A DNA stretch of 64,000 nt from Oryzicola mucosus (GTDB lineage: Bacteria > Pseudomonadota > Alphaproteobacteria > Rhizobiales > Rhizobiaceae), in NCBI RefSeq assembly GCF_014534685.1, contig NZ_JACVVX010000003.1, forward strand, positions 62,001-126,000, written 5' to 3'. Numbering within the stretch: position 1 is the first letter of the stretch; each line of letters starts with the position of its first letter. Below the pieces are notes generated by a model, which had not been told where the DNA came from, searched no databases, and was given only the letters and a program-made list of their open reading frames with translations. Made by a program: the position numbers and the translations under genes. Positions 63,675 through 64,000 of the stretch are shown here, in pieces.

Positions 63675-64000
63675 TCAGGCGGTCTTCAAAAAATCGGCGC
63701 GGTGGGGCGTAAAGCAGTCCACCAGCCGGCCGGCCTCCAATGCCTTGACGCCATGTTCCAGCCCCGAAGGAACGATGAAAGCACCGCCAGCACTAACAGT
63801 TTCAACCTCGCCGTCGATGGTGACTTCGAAACGGCCTTCGGCGACATAGCTGGATTGCACATGCGGGTGAGAGTGCAGCCAGCCTACGCCGTCCTTTTCG
63901 AAGGCGAATTCCACCATCATCAGTTCGTCGGTGTAGAGCACGATGCGGCGGCGGTTTCCGTCCGGCGTGGGCTCCCATACGCCGGTTTCAGGCGTTGCGA
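63675..64000 (-). CDS. Cupin-domain protein (5' end beyond the window)
   Basis: The frame is open to the window edge (reading ATPETGVWEPTPDGNRRRIV before a GTG at 63941), so the N-terminus is missing. The cupin motifs are clear: GVGWLHSHPHVQSSYVAEGR with its His cluster and GGAFIVPSGLEHGVKALEAG. It may bind a metal and sense or convert a small carboxylate. It is convergent with the Liv-type operon. Confidence 0.78.
   Translation of the reverse strand, partial: ATPETGVWEPTPDGNRRRIVLYTDELMMVEFAFEKDGVGWLHSHPHVQSSYVAEGRFEVTIDGEVETVSAGGAFIVPSGLEHGVKALEAGRLVDCFTPHRADFLKTA

Noticed and set aside
1-64000. CRISPR arrays, tRNA or rRNA genes, prophage genes
   Set aside because: No regularly spaced repeats, no tRNA-like cloverleaf or rRNA sequence, and no phage structural or integrase gene was recognised.

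Overview
The window reads as chromosomal DNA of a high-GC alphaproteobacterium of the order Hyphomicrobiales (Rhizobiales), most like the Phyllobacteriaceae (Mesorhizobium/Aminobacter type). This rests on codon use, many ABC importers for sugars, compatible solutes and organic acids, an ehu/eut-doe ectoine cluster, an azt-type zinc locus, a FixK/FNR-type box, and an sRNA with anti-Shine-Dalgarno loops. No rRNA, tRNA, CRISPR array, phage gene or intact insertion sequence was seen.

Layout. 1-1648: tail of a sugar ABC system (binding protein and TIM-barrel epimerase). 1764-8436: housekeeping and accessory genes (frameshifted GNAT, ygiB/ygiC-like pair, esterase, frameshifted HisKA_2 kinase, dienelactone hydrolase, exonuclease III). 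8533-9110: ruins of a vapBC toxin-antitoxin pair. 9159-17989: sugar regulon with a divergent epimerase, LacI regulator, rhamnose/AI-2-type ABC importer, FGGY kinase and class II aldolase; the sugar is unknown. 18086-18200: predicted sRNA with three hairpins, each showing CTCCTCCC in its loop. 19495-33400: complete ectoine/5-hydroxyectoine uptake and catabolism locus in two divergent arms around the MocR regulator EnuR, interrupted by a MITE-like element and two palindromic repeats. 33497-35344: DMT exporter and aldose-epimerase-like protein.

35363-42811 is a zinc-limitation locus: Zur, three COG0523 GTPases, a ZnuA/AztC-type binding protein, and an AztD beta-propeller fused to a ZinT domain. 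A short decayed aztA start lies where the transporter genes would be expected. 42986-48260 is an acetyl-phosphate module: universal stress protein, acetate kinase fused to a PduL-type phosphotransacylase, and phosphoketolase, with a perfect FNR/FixK box in the divergent promoter region. 48553-53210 holds a PfpI protein, remnants, a membrane protein with a lipase-like motif, an LprI-like protein, a pepsin-like secreted protein and an AIM24 protein. 53356-64000 carries a PaoABC-type molybdenum aldehyde oxidoreductase divergent from a benzoate-type CoA ligase and a Liv-type ABC importer, then a cupin running off the edge.

How the parts work together: most of the window is uptake plus catabolism. 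In the ectoine locus, EhuABCD import the solute, EutABC act on the hydroxylated form, DoeA opens the ring, DoeB deacetylates, DoeD transaminates and DoeC oxidises to aspartate. In the acetyl-phosphate module, phosphoketolase makes acetyl-phosphate, and the fused kinase/transacylase could turn it into ATP plus acetate or into acetyl-CoA. In the zinc locus, the periplasmic capture proteins and GTPases are present but the membrane transporter is not in this window.
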